A stretch of DNA of 53,442 bases, from assembly GCA_012519515.1 (NCBI GenBank), contig JAAYQC010000048.1:1-53442 (forward strand). Direction: 5' to 3'. Positions 17,101 through 24,572 of the stretch are shown here, one piece after another. The notes under the pieces were generated by a model. That model searched no databases and was not told the DNA's origin. It worked only from the letters and a program-made list of their open reading frames with translations. Both the position numbers and the translations under genes were made by a program. Position 1 is the stretch's first letter. Each line of letters opens with the position of its first letter. Origin of the DNA: Bacteroidales bacterium (GTDB lineage: Bacteria; Bacteroidota; Bacteroidia; Bacteroidales; VadinHA17).

Positions 17101-18534
17101 ACTGTTACCGGCGAGTATTTACTGCGTGCGATGATGGGTGTCAGGTCGGTCAGTATGACTTATACCTCATCGCAGGGCCAGTTCCTGCCGGGATTCCTTC
17201 CGGAAGCAAAATTCCTTGGCGGAACGAAGATAAACAATGTAACAGCCCCGGGTCTGCCCTTCATGCTGGGATTGAGCGACAGGAAATTTTTTGATAAGGC
17301 CATGGCGAACGGCTGGCTTACAACCGACACCCTGCTCAACACACCTGCAGTGTACAACAGCCGCAGGGATCTGTCGATCAGAAGCGTTGTTGAGCCATTT
17401 CCCGGATTGAAGATCGATATCAATGCCGACAGGAGGTTCCTGGAGAATGAAAGTTCCTATTATACCGCCGATTTCAACGGCAACTTCCCCGACAGCACCA
17501 GGAACAGGGTTATCAGCGGAAATTTCAGTATCTCGGTAATATCGTGGGGTACGGCCTTCGAAAAGATATCAAAGGACAACAACTATGTATCGGCCACTTT
17601 CGAGGAATTCAAGAAGAATACCCTGATCATTTCAAACCGCAGGGCTCAGGCAAGGCGGGAATTGGATCCAGGATACGAACCTGACATTGATCCCGAGACC
17701 GGCCAGCCCCTGACCGATGGTTTCAAGAGCGGTTACGGGAAGACATCGAGGGAAGTTCTGATACCTGCTTTCTTCGCCGCGTATACTAAATCGGATCCGC
17801 ATAAGGTCGATCTGTCGACCTTCCCTTCGGCTTTCAGGATGATGCCCAACTGGAGAATAACATTCGACGGCTTCTCGAAATTTGAGTTCGTTCAGAAGTT
17901 TTTCAGATCCATTAACATCACCCATCAGTACAGGAGCGTTTACCAGATCGGGTCGTATACCACCAACCTTAATTACTTCGTTGATGGCAACGGGATTAAT
18001 AGTATCAGGGACCTTCAGAAGAACTTCATACAGCAGTATGAGATAAACACCGTGACCGTCAGCGAGCAGTTCAGCCCGATGATAAACGTCGACATGAACT
18101 GGAAGAGCAATCTCACATCGCGGTTTGAATGGAGAAAATCAAGGACGGTATCACTTAATCTCACCGGCAACCAGGTAACCGACAGCCGTATCAACGAGCT
18201 GGTAGTTGGCGCGGGTTACCGTTTTGATGATGTCAGGATAACGGTAAAGACGGGAGGAGCGCAGAAGACGCTGAAGAGCGATCTGAACTTAAGGCTTGAT
18301 CTGTCGATCAGGGATAACAAGACAGTGGCAAGAAAGCTTATTGAGGATGTCAATCAGCCCGTGGCCGGTATCAAGGTTATGACCATGGGAGCAACGGCCG
18401 ATTATGTACTGAGCGACCGTTTCAATCTCCAGATATTTGCCGACCATAACATGAATAATCCCTTTGTGGCAAACACCTTTCCTACATCCAACACAAGTTT
18501 TGGCTTCAGTCTGAAATTCACCCTCGCGCAATAG
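11104..18534 (+). CDS. sprA: T9SS outer membrane translocon SprA/SovA
   Basis: This 2476-residue protein is the giant beta-barrel through which type IX secretion cargo crosses the outer membrane. Length, an N-terminal hydrophobic signal segment (about residues 8-31, ending near EVNSQ), the tail FGFSLKFTLAQ with a beta-barrel-like end, and conserved internal stretches (GMREYWQSRIRGE, NIVPQGSAELVFGI, YIDDFESSEIPLDLKS) fit SprA. Many alternating Tyr/Phe-rich strands are visible throughout. No ATG is available: an in-frame stop lies at 11086, and the first usable codon is TTG 11104, which gives a complete signal peptide. It sits between ruvA and gcvH. Other T9SS parts (PorK/L/M/N) are outside the window. 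Confidence 0.95.
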   Translation: MGSGISYKDLLKFIYFVLFTSLLFISTEVNSQISVPASLPDTTLRSPLRLQDVSGNPYDVSSRSAFFLNNPSNIISGAVYDPDKNEYMIFQKVGSFNYRNPVYMSPEEYRNYQFNKGMREYWQSRIRGETSGFRSGLIPQLEIGGATFDKVFGSNVINIVPQGSAELVFGINISRTQNPTLSEKLRTIPTFDFKEKIQMNVTGTIGDKMQLGVNYNTDAMFEFENRTKLQYSGKEDEIIKKIEVGDVTLPLPGTLITGSYSLFGLKTEMQFGRLNMTTVLSQQKGETSTISVKGGAQLSEFEIYADDYEANRHFFLAHYFRDIYDDALKNLPAVSSGLNITRIEVWITNKTSSYDETRNIVAFSDLAENSSHIYNRVPEFQAPPGAPIFPDNAANQLYNQLQTNYSGMRDVDQVINVFSTLYPGFQIGRDYEKIENARKLNDREYTLNPMLGYISLNTALNTDEVLAVAFEYTLNGQVYKVGEFSTDGITAPQALALKLIKGTTLSPKYPTWDLMMKNIYSLGSGRLERGDFQLNILYEDDKTGNAINYLPEGRIANKVLLQVLGLDNLNSQQDRQPDGYFDFIDGVTINVSRGKIIFPVLEPFGSYLKKQIGDNQIAAKYVFQELYDSTQTLARQMAERNKFKMTGQYSSESGSEIRLNATNIPAGSIIVTAGGVTLTENADYTVDYNMGVVTIINSALIESNTPIQVSLESNQFFGFQTKTLVGTHLDYRISDNFNVGATLLHLNERPYTQKVNFGEEPISNTIWGLNTSYRGQSQFLTKLIDKIPLLDTKTPSSISFNGEFAELIPGHSRAISSAGNSYIDDFESSEIPLDLKSFNAWSISSIPQGQDQLFPEASLNNNLASGYNRAKISWYVIDPLFLRNGSSTPGHIKQDASTQSSHFVREVYENEIFPNRESTSGIPTTLSVLNVAYYPGERGPYNYDTYPGPLSRGMNSSGLLNDPQSRWGGMMREVLTSDFETANIQYIEFWMMDPFVEDPSHQGGDLYFNLGNISEDILKDSRKSFENGLPGSPDLQNVDSTAWGRVPTVQSVVHAFDNNSESRMYQDVGLDGLRNEDERVFFADYLQKAEGILSPEAYTELLKDPSNDDFHYFRGSDYDMQELGILDRYKKYNGLEANSPTSEMSSESYPTTGSTLPDMEDINRDNTLNETESYYQYKISLRPEDMKVGMNYIVDEIEPTVKMANGAESKVKWYQFRIPVTEYQRRVGVISDFKSIRFMRMFLRNFNDPVIMRFAELNLVRAEWRKYNLTFMEGGERISVPEPEDGTFEISSVSIEDNAGKKPVNYVLPPGFNRVVDPQNPQLRQLNEQSMVIKVLDLADGDARAAYRNVNLDFRQYRSLRMEVHAEALTGQPLYDNELTAFIRLGSDYKSNFYEYEIPLKLTPPGSYDNDSEEERAIVWPEANSFNIDLTVLQEAKKERNRRLQESGASLSISDVFAFRDDSNRVYVCGNPNLSNVKVIMVGVRNPIKTRNPGVDNGDSKSAEIWVNELRLSDFREDGGWAANAHLQTRLADLGTIDIVGQASTPGWGSIDKKVNERSKEEVLKYDISSTMELGKFFPEKTGVRLPVYVGYSETRIKPQYNPLDPDITLKDALEEAPDKKARDSIKTISEDYSRRKTISINNAGITKRGEKPRPWDLANFSVNYTFNEVYRSNTRTEIDLERNYKGGINYNYEAQPKNIMPFRNVKFLNSPIFRIIKDFNFYPFPKSISFRTDIGRYYNEVKTRNINNPNLLITPTFRKDFEWTRMFDVKYDLTRQLKIDFTSTNIARIDEPEGAADRRRYQSDYENWCDSVMNNIKRFGRTTSYNHFINATYNVPINKLPGLSWVTATARYGSDYSWLAGALYPDSMNINLGNSIRNRNELSLSGTANLASLYSKSKFLKSVEDNTRPGAVRRMQTEYRTVVFTRENVNFRAKVMRPLVHNLKTKDVKVIITRKDGSEVRGNVEIVSENRVNFTTDEAVEGTLVTIEGRVPKKRNPMTVTGEYLLRAMMGVRSVSMTYTSSQGQFLPGFLPEAKFLGGTKINNVTAPGLPFMLGLSDRKFFDKAMANGWLTTDTLLNTPAVYNSRRDLSIRSVVEPFPGLKIDINADRRFLENESSYYTADFNGNFPDSTRNRVISGNFSISVISWGTAFEKISKDNNYVSATFEEFKKNTLIISNRRAQARRELDPGYEPDIDPETGQPLTDGFKSGYGKTSREVLIPAFFAAYTKSDPHKVDLSTFPSAFRMMPNWRITFDGFSKFEFVQKFFRSINITHQYRSVYQIGSYTTNLNYFVDGNGINSIRDLQKNFIQQYEINTVTVSEQFSPMINVDMNWKSNLTSRFEWRKSRTVSLNLTGNQVTDSRINELVVGAGYRFDDVRITVKTGGAQKTLKSDLNLRLDLSIRDNKTVARKLIEDVNQPVAGIKVMTMGATADYVLSDRFNLQIFADHNMNNPFVANTFPTSNTSFGFSLKFTLAQ

Positions 18535-18579
18535 TAAGATTTCAGGGTCGGCCCTGTAAGGGTATTTGAAAAAAAACAA

Positions 18580-18587
18580 TAAATTTG
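18580..18587 (+). promoter_or_regulatory. Possible -7 box of gcvH
   Basis: TAAATTTG matches TAnnTTTG, 47 bases before the gcvH start. A TTTG upstream at 18565-18568 is too close (11 bases) to be a normal -33 element. A small hairpin, CAGGG-TCGG-CCCTG, lies between the sprA stop and this box without a T tract. Confidence 0.35.
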
Positions 18588-18634
18588 GGCTGAGCTTTAT
18601 CAGGATCAGAAATTTTTACACTAAAGACAAAGAT

Positions 18635-19009
18635 ATGAACGTACCGGCAAATTTGCGTTATACCAAAGACCACGAGTGGCTGCGTATAGAAGGAGAATTC
18701 GCGTTTATAGGGATTACCGATTTTGCCCAGGGTGAACTTGGGGATATTGTTTTCCTTGAGATAGAGACTGAAGGTGAGACTCTGGATAAGGAAGAGGTAT
18801 TCGGGACCGTAGAAGCTGTGAAGACTGTATCCGATCTGTTCATGCCAGTAACAGGGGAGATACTTGAGGTTAACCCGGCTTTGGCCGATTCGCCTGACCT
18901 TATCAACAAGGATCCTTATGGCGAAGGATGGATGATAAAGATCCGGGTTTCCGATTCCGCGGAGCTGGAATCGCTTCTTTCAGCCGAACAGTATCAGGAG
19001 TTGCTATAA
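18635..19009 (+). CDS. gcvH: Glycine cleavage system H protein
   Basis: GcvH carries the methylamine group on a lipoyl arm between the P, T and L proteins of glycine cleavage. The 124-residue protein has normal length; the lipoyl lysine lies in VEAVKTVSDL. Other family marks are YTKDHEWLR near the start, GITDFAQGELGDIVF, and PYGEGWMIKI. I start it at ATG 18635; the frame is open upstream but the extra residues do not resemble GcvH. No other gcv gene is nearby; the sprA-gcvH pairing is common in Bacteroidota. Its last six bases overlap the end of infB on the other strand. Confidence 0.95.
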   Translation: MNVPANLRYTKDHEWLRIEGEFAFIGITDFAQGELGDIVFLEIETEGETLDKEEVFGTVEAVKTVSDLFMPVTGEILEVNPALADSPDLINKDPYGEGWMIKIRVSDSAELESLLSAEQYQELL

Positions 19010-21958
19010 AGTCTTTTTGACCTCCACTTCCTGGTATCCTTCTATGATGTCGCCGATCTTGAGGTCGTTGAAGTTTGATATATTCAAGCCGCACTCATAA
19101 CCGCTGACAACTTCTTTCACATCGTCCTTGAAGCGTTTCAGGGAACCCAGTTCGCCGGTGTATATCACGATACCGTCGCGTATCACTCTTATTTTTGTAT
19201 TCCTTGTGATTTTGCCCTCCTTGACGTAGCATCCCGCAACGGTTCCGACCCTGGTAACCCTGAACAGATCCCTGACCTCCAGGGTGGCAACGATTTCCTC
19301 CTTAAGTTCGGGTGAAAGCATCCCTTCCATTGCAGCCTTGATCTCTTCGATAGCATCGTAGATGATTGAATAGAGACGGATATCGATTTCCTCCTTTTCG
19401 GCAAGCTTACGCGCGTTGAAAGAAGGTCTTACCTGGAAGCCAACGATAATGGCATTCGATGCTGCAGCCAGGAGGATGTCCGACTCGGAGATCTGACCTA
19501 CTGCCTTATGGATGATGTTAAGCTGAATCTCTGGAGTTGAAAGCTTGATAAGCGAATCGCTGAGAGCTTCCACCGATCCGTCGACGTCTCCTTTCACTAT
19601 GATATTCAGTTCCTGGAAATTCCCGATAGCGATACGGCGTCCTATCTCATCGAGCGTGATATGTTTCTGTGTACGCAATCCCTGTTCCCTCTGGAGCTGG
19701 GCTCTCTTGTTGGTTATGTCCTTGGCTTCACGTTCGCTTTCCATTACATTGAACTTGTCGCCTGCCTGTGGTGCTCCGTTCAGTCCGAGAACGAGAGCGG
19801 GAGAGGAAGGACCCACTTCATCAATTCTGCCTCCTCTTTCATTGTACATAGCTTTGACATTGCCGAAGTTGGTTCCCGCGATCATAATGTCGCCCACCCT
19901 CAGTGTGCCAGCTTTCACCAGCACCGTGGCCGTGTATCCGCGGCCCTTGTCGAGTGATGACTCAATGACAGTTCCAACCGCCGCTTTATTAGGATTGGCT
20001 TTCAGTTCGAGCATCTCTGCCTCGAGAAGCACTTTTTCGAGGAGGAGGTCAATATTGAGGCCGTTTTTTGCCGAAATCTCCTGCGACTGGTACTTGCCTC
20101 CCCAGTCTTCGACCAGGTAGTTCATCGCGGCCAGCTCTTCCTTGATCTTTTCAGGATTCGCTGTAGGCTTGTCAATTTTGTTTATTGCAAACACTATTGG
20201 CACGCCGGCAGCAGAGGCGTGGTTTATGGCCTCTTTGGTCTGGGGCATGACCCCATCGTCGGCAGCCACAACGATGATGGCTATATCCGTTATCTGTGCT
20301 CCCCTGGCACGCATGGCGGTAAAGGCCTCGTGGCCGGGAGTGTCGAGGAATGTAAGATGCCGGTCGTCATCGAGGGTAACGGCGTAGGCACCGATGTGCT
20401 GAGTAATACCGCCGGCTTCACCGGCGATCACGTTTGTTCGCCTTATATAGTCGAGAAGTTTTGTCTTACCATGGTCAACATGTCCCATAACCGTAACTAT
20501 AGGCGGCCTTGGCAGCAGATCCTCCTCCCGGTCTTCCTCTTCCCTGACTGTTTCCTGCAGTTCGGCACTTACGAATTCAATCTTGTATCCGAACTCATCA
20601 GCCAGAAGGGCAAGGGTTTCAGCATCGAGTCTCTGGTTTATAGAGACGAAAAGCCCGAGGTTCATACAGGTTGAGATGATATCGGTTACGGGGATGTCCA
20701 TCATTGAGGCAAGTTCATTTGCCGAAACGAATTCCGTAACTTTCAGGATATTTTTTTCCTGTTCCATCCTGTCTTCTACCTCACGGTTTTTCTGGCTTAT
20801 CAGTTCGCGTTTTTCCCTGCGGTACCTTGAGCCTCTTGATTTTCCCTTGGTAGTAAGCCGTGCGAGGGTTTCCTTTATCTGCTTCTGTACTTCCTCTTCA
20901 TCCACCTCTGTACGGATAGCTCTCTTCCTTACAGATGTTTTCCTTGCCGGACGGTCTTTCTTGTCGGCAGGAAGCGGTTTAGCAACAGGAGCAATTTCTT
21001 TCTCCTTGGTAATCCTTTTTCTTTTCTTTTTTCGTCTGAAGCCGGATTCTCCGTCAACGTTGACCTGCTGGTAACCGGTTTTTTTCTTTTCTTCCTCCGG
21101 TAGGGTGATCTTGCCCACGACGGTAAGACCCACGAGTTTTTCCACGGGCTGCTTGAAGATTTTCCTTTCTTCCTTTTGTTTCGGAGCGGCCGTGGCTGCT
21201 ACCTTTTCCTGTCCGGCTTCAGCAGTATCTTTGGTCCGTGGAGCCTTTCCGGCCGGCTTCTGCTTTGCTGCAACGGCTTGTTCTTTCTTCTGTTTGCGTG
21301 GCTTTTCTTCTCCGGCGGGGGGAGCTTCCTTTTTCTCTTTTTTTGCAGCTTTGGGTTCCCCGGCAAGCTTATCAAGGTCGATCTTGCCTACAATGTGCAC
21401 GTCGATGGGAGACTTTGTTTTTTCCTCCATTACCGGTTCGGCAATTTCGGGGCTTGCTGTTTCCGCGGCCGGTTTTTGTACCGGTTCGGCAGGACTTTCA
21501 GCTTCCTTTTCAGGCTCTGGCGGAGCAGCTTTTGCAGGTCGTACAGCCTTTGGTCTGAGAGCCTTATCGAGATCGATCTTGCCCACCAGTTTTATGTCGG
21601 GCTTTTTGATTTCCGTCCTTATATCTATGGTCTTTTTAACAGGAGAAGTATCCTTTATAATTACTTCCTCGTCCTTGTCCTGTTCGTCGGTCCTGGCTCC
21701 CGGCACGTCATCGATGGATACTGTCTCCTTTCTCCTGTTGAGATCCTTCAGCATCAGCTTCTCCGACTCCTTTTTGACGTGGAGGTCGCCGCTGTATTCC
21801 TTCAGCAGAAGAAGGTAAGCTTCATGAGGCAGTTTAGTGTTTGGATTAGGATCAAGATCAAACCCCTTCTTGTGGAGGAATTCCACAATAGTAGAAATCC
21901 CGACGTTGAATACGCGGGCTGCTTTGCTCAATCTTGTTGCCTTAATATCTTCTGTCAT
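19004..21958 (-). CDS. infB: Translation initiation factor IF-2
   Basis: IF-2 is the GTPase that brings initiator tRNA to the 30S subunit. The 984-residue protein starts with an IF2N-like helical region ([22 protein letters not shown], in two parts [12 protein letters not shown] and [10 protein letters not shown]), then about 350 residues of Lys/Glu/Pro/Ala-rich low-complexity linker with repeated KIDLDK motifs, a second IF2N region, and the G domain: GHVDHGKT at 492-499, then DTPGHEAF and NKID. Domains II, III and IV follow to the C-terminus. It is the third gene of rimP-nusA-infB. The stop codon overlaps the gcvH stop region by six bases, leaving no room for a terminator between them. Confidence 0.97.
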   Translation of the reverse strand: MTEDIKATRLSKAARVFNVGISTIVEFLHKKGFDLDPNPNTKLPHEAYLLLLKEYSGDLHVKKESEKLMLKDLNRRKETVSIDDVPGARTDEQDKDEEVIIKDTSPVKKTIDIRTEIKKPDIKLVGKIDLDKALRPKAVRPAKAAPPEPEKEAESPAEPVQKPAAETASPEIAEPVMEEKTKSPIDVHIVGKIDLDKLAGEPKAAKKEKKEAPPAGEEKPRKQKKEQAVAAKQKPAGKAPRTKDTAEAGQEKVAATAAPKQKEERKIFKQPVEKLVGLTVVGKITLPEEEKKKTGYQQVNVDGESGFRRKKKRKRITKEKEIAPVAKPLPADKKDRPARKTSVRKRAIRTEVDEEEVQKQIKETLARLTTKGKSRGSRYRREKRELISQKNREVEDRMEQEKNILKVTEFVSANELASMMDIPVTDIISTCMNLGLFVSINQRLDAETLALLADEFGYKIEFVSAELQETVREEEDREEDLLPRPPIVTVMGHVDHGKTKLLDYIRRTNVIAGEAGGITQHIGAYAVTLDDDRHLTFLDTPGHEAFTAMRARGAQITDIAIIVVAADDGVMPQTKEAINHASAAGVPIVFAINKIDKPTANPEKIKEELAAMNYLVEDWGGKYQSQEISAKNGLNIDLLLEKVLLEAEMLELKANPNKAAVGTVIESSLDKGRGYTATVLVKAGTLRVGDIMIAGTNFGNVKAMYNERGGRIDEVGPSSPALVLGLNGAPQAGDKFNVMESEREAKDITNKRAQLQREQGLRTQKHITLDEIGRRIAIGNFQELNIIVKGDVDGSVEALSDSLIKLSTPEIQLNIIHKAVGQISESDILLAAASNAIIVGFQVRPSFNARKLAEKEEIDIRLYSIIYDAIEEIKAAMEGMLSPELKEEIVATLEVRDLFRVTRVGTVAGCYVKEGKITRNTKIRVIRDGIVIYTGELGSLKRFKDDVKEVVSGYECGLNISNFNDLKIGDIIEGYQEVEVKKTL

Positions 21959-22009
21959 AGATATGTAATCAGTCTTTCTTAAAATCTCTAAAGGATATTA
22001 TAGTTATTA

Positions 22010-23248
22010 TTATTCAAATTCGGCTTTAAGGATATCGATAACATCCCTTACTGTTTCTTCTTCAAGGTCGGTACGTTTGACAAGGTCGTTGATGGAAAGG
22101 TTCAGAACGCTTCTTGCCGTATCACATCCTATTGATTTGAGTTCCTCGATTATCCACTCATCTATCTCGTCGCTGAATTCTTCGAGGTTCACATCTTCTT
22201 CATCCTCTCCTCCCGGTTCCCTGTAGACATCAATCTCATAACCAGTCAGCTGACTGGCAAGCTTTATGTTGAGGCCTCCTTTCCCGATCGCGAGCGACAC
22301 CTCATTTGGCTTCAGGTAGATCTCGGCTCTTTTTGTTTCTTCATTGAGTTTTATGGATGTTATCTTTGCAGGGCTGAGGGCTCTCTGGATGAACAGCTGG
22401 TTATTTGATGTGTAGTTTATAACATCGATATTCTCGTTTCTCAGTTCCCTTACAATGCCATGTATCCTTGAACCTTTCATTCCCACGCAGGCACCCACCG
22501 GATCAATCCTTTCGTCGTACGATTCCACTGCCACCTTGGCACGTTCCCCGGGAACGCGGACTATTTTCTTGATAGTGATGAGGCCGTCGAATATCTCAGG
22601 CACCTCAAGTTCGAACAGTCTTTCGAGGAATACGGGAGAGGTACGGCTGAGTATGATGAAAGGAGTGTTGTTTCTCATTTCAACCTTGATCACGACGGCA
22701 CGGACGGAATCGCCTTTACGGAAGTGATCGGAAGGGATCTGTTCGTTTTTCGGAATTATCAGTTCATTGCCGTCGTCATCAAGCACAAGGATCTCCCTCT
22801 TCCAGACCTGGTATACTTCGCCGGTTACTATTTCACCGATCCTGTCCTTGTACTTCATGTAGATGTTGTTTTTCTCGAGATCGAGAATCCTTGCTGTCAG
22901 GTTCTGCCTTAGCGACAGGATTGCCCTGCGTCCGAAATCGTGAAATCTGACTTCATCCGATACTTCCTCACCCACCTCGTAATCCTCGTCTATCTCCTTG
23001 GCCTTTGACAAGGGTATCTGCAGGTTGGGATCAACCATTTCCTCGTCGTCCACAACCACCCTGTTCCTCCATATCTCAAAATCACCCTTGTCGATATTGA
23101 CAATGATGTCGAAATTGTCGGCTGAACCGTATTTCTTGGCAAGTATGTTCCTGAAAACGTCTTCAAGAACGCTCATCATGGTTGGACGGTCAATATTCTT
23201 GAGCTCTTTGAATTCTGAAAAGGTATCGATCAAATTGATATTTTCCAT
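22010..23248 (-). CDS. nusA: Transcription termination/antitermination factor NusA
   Basis: NusA binds RNA polymerase and nascent RNA and adjusts pausing, termination and antitermination. The 412-residue protein has the N-terminal polymerase-binding domain (to about residue 130), an S1 domain beginning near GEIVTGEVYQV, and two KH domains (VGACVGMKGSRIHGIVREL and EVSLAIGKGGLNIKLASQL). A short acidic region and a C-terminal helix-hairpin-helix-like segment (SIGCDTARSVLNLSINDLV) follow. It lies between rimP and infB with gaps of 23 and 51 bases, the classical operon order. Confidence 0.96.
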   Translation of the reverse strand: MENINLIDTFSEFKELKNIDRPTMMSVLEDVFRNILAKKYGSADNFDIIVNIDKGDFEIWRNRVVVDDEEMVDPNLQIPLSKAKEIDEDYEVGEEVSDEVRFHDFGRRAILSLRQNLTARILDLEKNNIYMKYKDRIGEIVTGEVYQVWKREILVLDDDGNELIIPKNEQIPSDHFRKGDSVRAVVIKVEMRNNTPFIILSRTSPVFLERLFELEVPEIFDGLITIKKIVRVPGERAKVAVESYDERIDPVGACVGMKGSRIHGIVRELRNENIDVINYTSNNQLFIQRALSPAKITSIKLNEETKRAEIYLKPNEVSLAIGKGGLNIKLASQLTGYEIDVYREPGGEDEEDVNLEEFSDEIDEWIIEELKSIGCDTARSVLNLSINDLVKRTDLEEETVRDVIDILKAEFE

Positions 23249-23271
23249 CTTTCGAAATCTTCTTGATGTTA

Positions 23272-23721
23272 TTATATTGTTAGGACAATTTTTGTCGCTT
23301 TCACCTGATCGAAGTTGAACGGGATGTCCTTTTTTTCTTTTCCCGCTCCCTTGATCTTCACTTCCGTTTCGAGGTCGAAGCCTCCGCCGGTAACATTTTT
23401 AAGGATCCCCGTGTATTTTTCTCCCTCATTGTCGACGACGGCAACCTTCTTTCCTTCGTTCTTGTAGTACTGCTCAATCACCGTGAAGGGAGAATCCAGC
23501 CCCGGCGATGATACCAGCAGTTCAAAATCCTCAGAATCACGGTCGAGAGCTTTCTCGATATGACGGTGCAGAAGGGCGCATTCATCGATTGTTATTCCCT
23601 CCCGGGTGTCAACAAGCACGGTAATCCTGTTGGATGCACTGACCTTTACCGACACGATAAACATCGATGTGCCGCTGATGTGCTCCCTGATCAATTCCTC
23701 TATCCTGTTCTTGTCCGTCAT
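23272..23721 (-). CDS. rimP: Ribosome maturation factor RimP
   Basis: RimP helps assemble the 30S ribosomal subunit. The 149-residue product has the N-terminal alpha/beta domain with VLVDTREGITIDECALLHR and the family hallmark LLVSSPGLDSPF, then the C-terminal SH3-like domain (KYTGILKNVTGGGFDL). It is the first gene of rimP-nusA-infB. A near-perfect promoter and a short hairpin lie upstream, so this is where the operon starts. Confidence 0.94.
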   Translation of the reverse strand: MTDKNRIEELIREHISGTSMFIVSVKVSASNRITVLVDTREGITIDECALLHRHIEKALDRDSEDFELLVSSPGLDSPFTVIEQYYKNEGKKVAVVDNEGEKYTGILKNVTGGGFDLETEVKIKGAGKEKKDIPFNFDQVKATKIVLTI

Positions 23722-23743
23722 CCGCTGAAACTGATAATAAAAT

Positions 23744-23761
23744 AGGGGACTTTTGTCCCCT
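23744..23761 (-). promoter_or_regulatory. Leader hairpin in the rimP-nusA-infB 5' untranslated region
   Basis: AGGGGAC and GTCCCCT pair perfectly over seven bases with a four-base loop. The hairpin lies between the promoter and the rimP start, 22 bases before the start codon on the minus strand. On that strand the loop is AAAA and no T tract follows, so a terminator is unlikely. It might protect the transcript or affect translation of rimP. Confidence 0.5.
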
Positions 23762-23789
23762 AGGTCTCAAATTCCCCTCTATTCGGGTG

Positions 23790-23819
23790 CAAAGATAATG
23801 ATTGTTTGACAATATGCAA
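23790..23819 (-). promoter_or_regulatory. Consensus promoter of the rimP-nusA-infB operon
   Basis: On the minus strand TTG (23817-23819), then exactly 19 bases, then TATCTTTG (23790-23797). The spacing and the -7 box are the same as for the tRNA-fMet promoter, which makes both calls more credible. The rimP start lies about 69 bases downstream of the -7 box. Confidence 0.8.
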
Positions 23820-24041
23820 TAGATTGGAGACCTTATTTTTATTTACAAAATCAGGAACTTCCTGCAAATAATTATCGTTTCAGGTAAAAAAATTGTTGTA
23901 AAACGATAAGCGGGATATTGATAAACGATAAAAATTCTGTTGTTTTTTATATGTTGCAGGTAGTTAATTTTGCAATTATAATTGGGAAGGAAAAGCGGGC
24001 AAGGAAATTAAAGAGGTTTTTTCAATTATGCATAATATTAC

Positions 24042-24240
24042 TTACCCCCTTCCCTCCCGTCCCGATAGCTATCGGGAGTTATCGGGAGCTATCGGGACTT
24101 CCCCCAGAGTGAAGGAGCAAGAGAATATTGCTAATATTGGGGAGGAATACAAATTGTAATATTTGATATAACAAATTGAGCAGTAACTTCCTATAGAAGA
24201 AGCTTTTCCCCCTTGGGGGAAACGGGAAAGGGGGTGATAA
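24042..24240. repeat. MITE-like intergenic repeat, copy 1
   Basis: The element begins TTACCCCCTTCCCTCCCG and ends CGGGAAAGGGGGTGATAA, which are imperfect inverted repeats of one another. Inside are TTCCCCC...GTGAAGGAGCAAGAG, a conserved GCTAATATTGGGGAG block, and a hairpin TTTCCCCCTTGGGGGAAA. This copy also contains three overlapping copies of an ATCGGGA motif, including the palindrome CCCGATAGCTATCGGG. No reading frame fits a transposase, so any mobility would be non-autonomous. Confidence 0.65.
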
Positions 24241-24283
24241 GAATGGCAGAAGAGGATAATGAGAAAGATCAATTAATTTATCC

Positions 24284-24460
24284 TTACCCCCTTCCCAACC
24301 TTCCCCCAGGGGTGAAGGAGCAAGAGAATTCTGCTAATATTGGGGAGAAATACGAATTGCAATTTTCGATATAATAAATTGTGCAACAGCATCCAATGGA
24401 AGAAGCTTTTCCCCCTTGGGGGATCCCGATAAATATCGGGAGGGAAAGGGGGGGTGATTG
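24284..24460. repeat. MITE-like intergenic repeat, copy 2
   Basis: The same structure as copy 1, 43 bases downstream and in the same orientation: TTACCCCCTTCCCAACC at the left end, GTGAAGGAGCAAGAG, GCTAATATTGGGGAG, AAGAAGCTTTTCCCCCTTGG, and GGGAAAGGGGGGGTGATT at the right end. The internal ATCGGGA palindrome sits at a different place (CCCGATAAATATCGGG near the right end), so such palindromes have been added or lost independently. Confidence 0.65.
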
Positions 24461-24572
24461 AATACTAGGAGGTGAGTGTTTAATGGGGAGGTGTGGAGCA
24501 GGCAGGTTAAAGGGAGAGATATTTATTTCGGTAAAATCAGATTATTAGTGTTTAAAGATAGAAGTAAGATTA

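Larger units (their letters stand above)
23722..24572. other. Long intergenic region between the rimP promoter and a radical SAM gene
   Basis: No gene is visible. The left part holds the rimP leader and promoter. From 23820 to 24040 the DNA is AT-rich, with no feature I can name. From 24042 to 24460 it contains two copies of a MITE-like repeat, described separately. The last 110 bases lead to a GTG start at 24573, without a clear promoter match. Confidence 0.6.

Noticed and set aside
21105-21982. Long frames antisense to infB (Ser/Phe-rich)
   Set aside because: They mirror the Lys/Glu/Pro-rich linker of IF-2 and have the typical composition of shadow frames.
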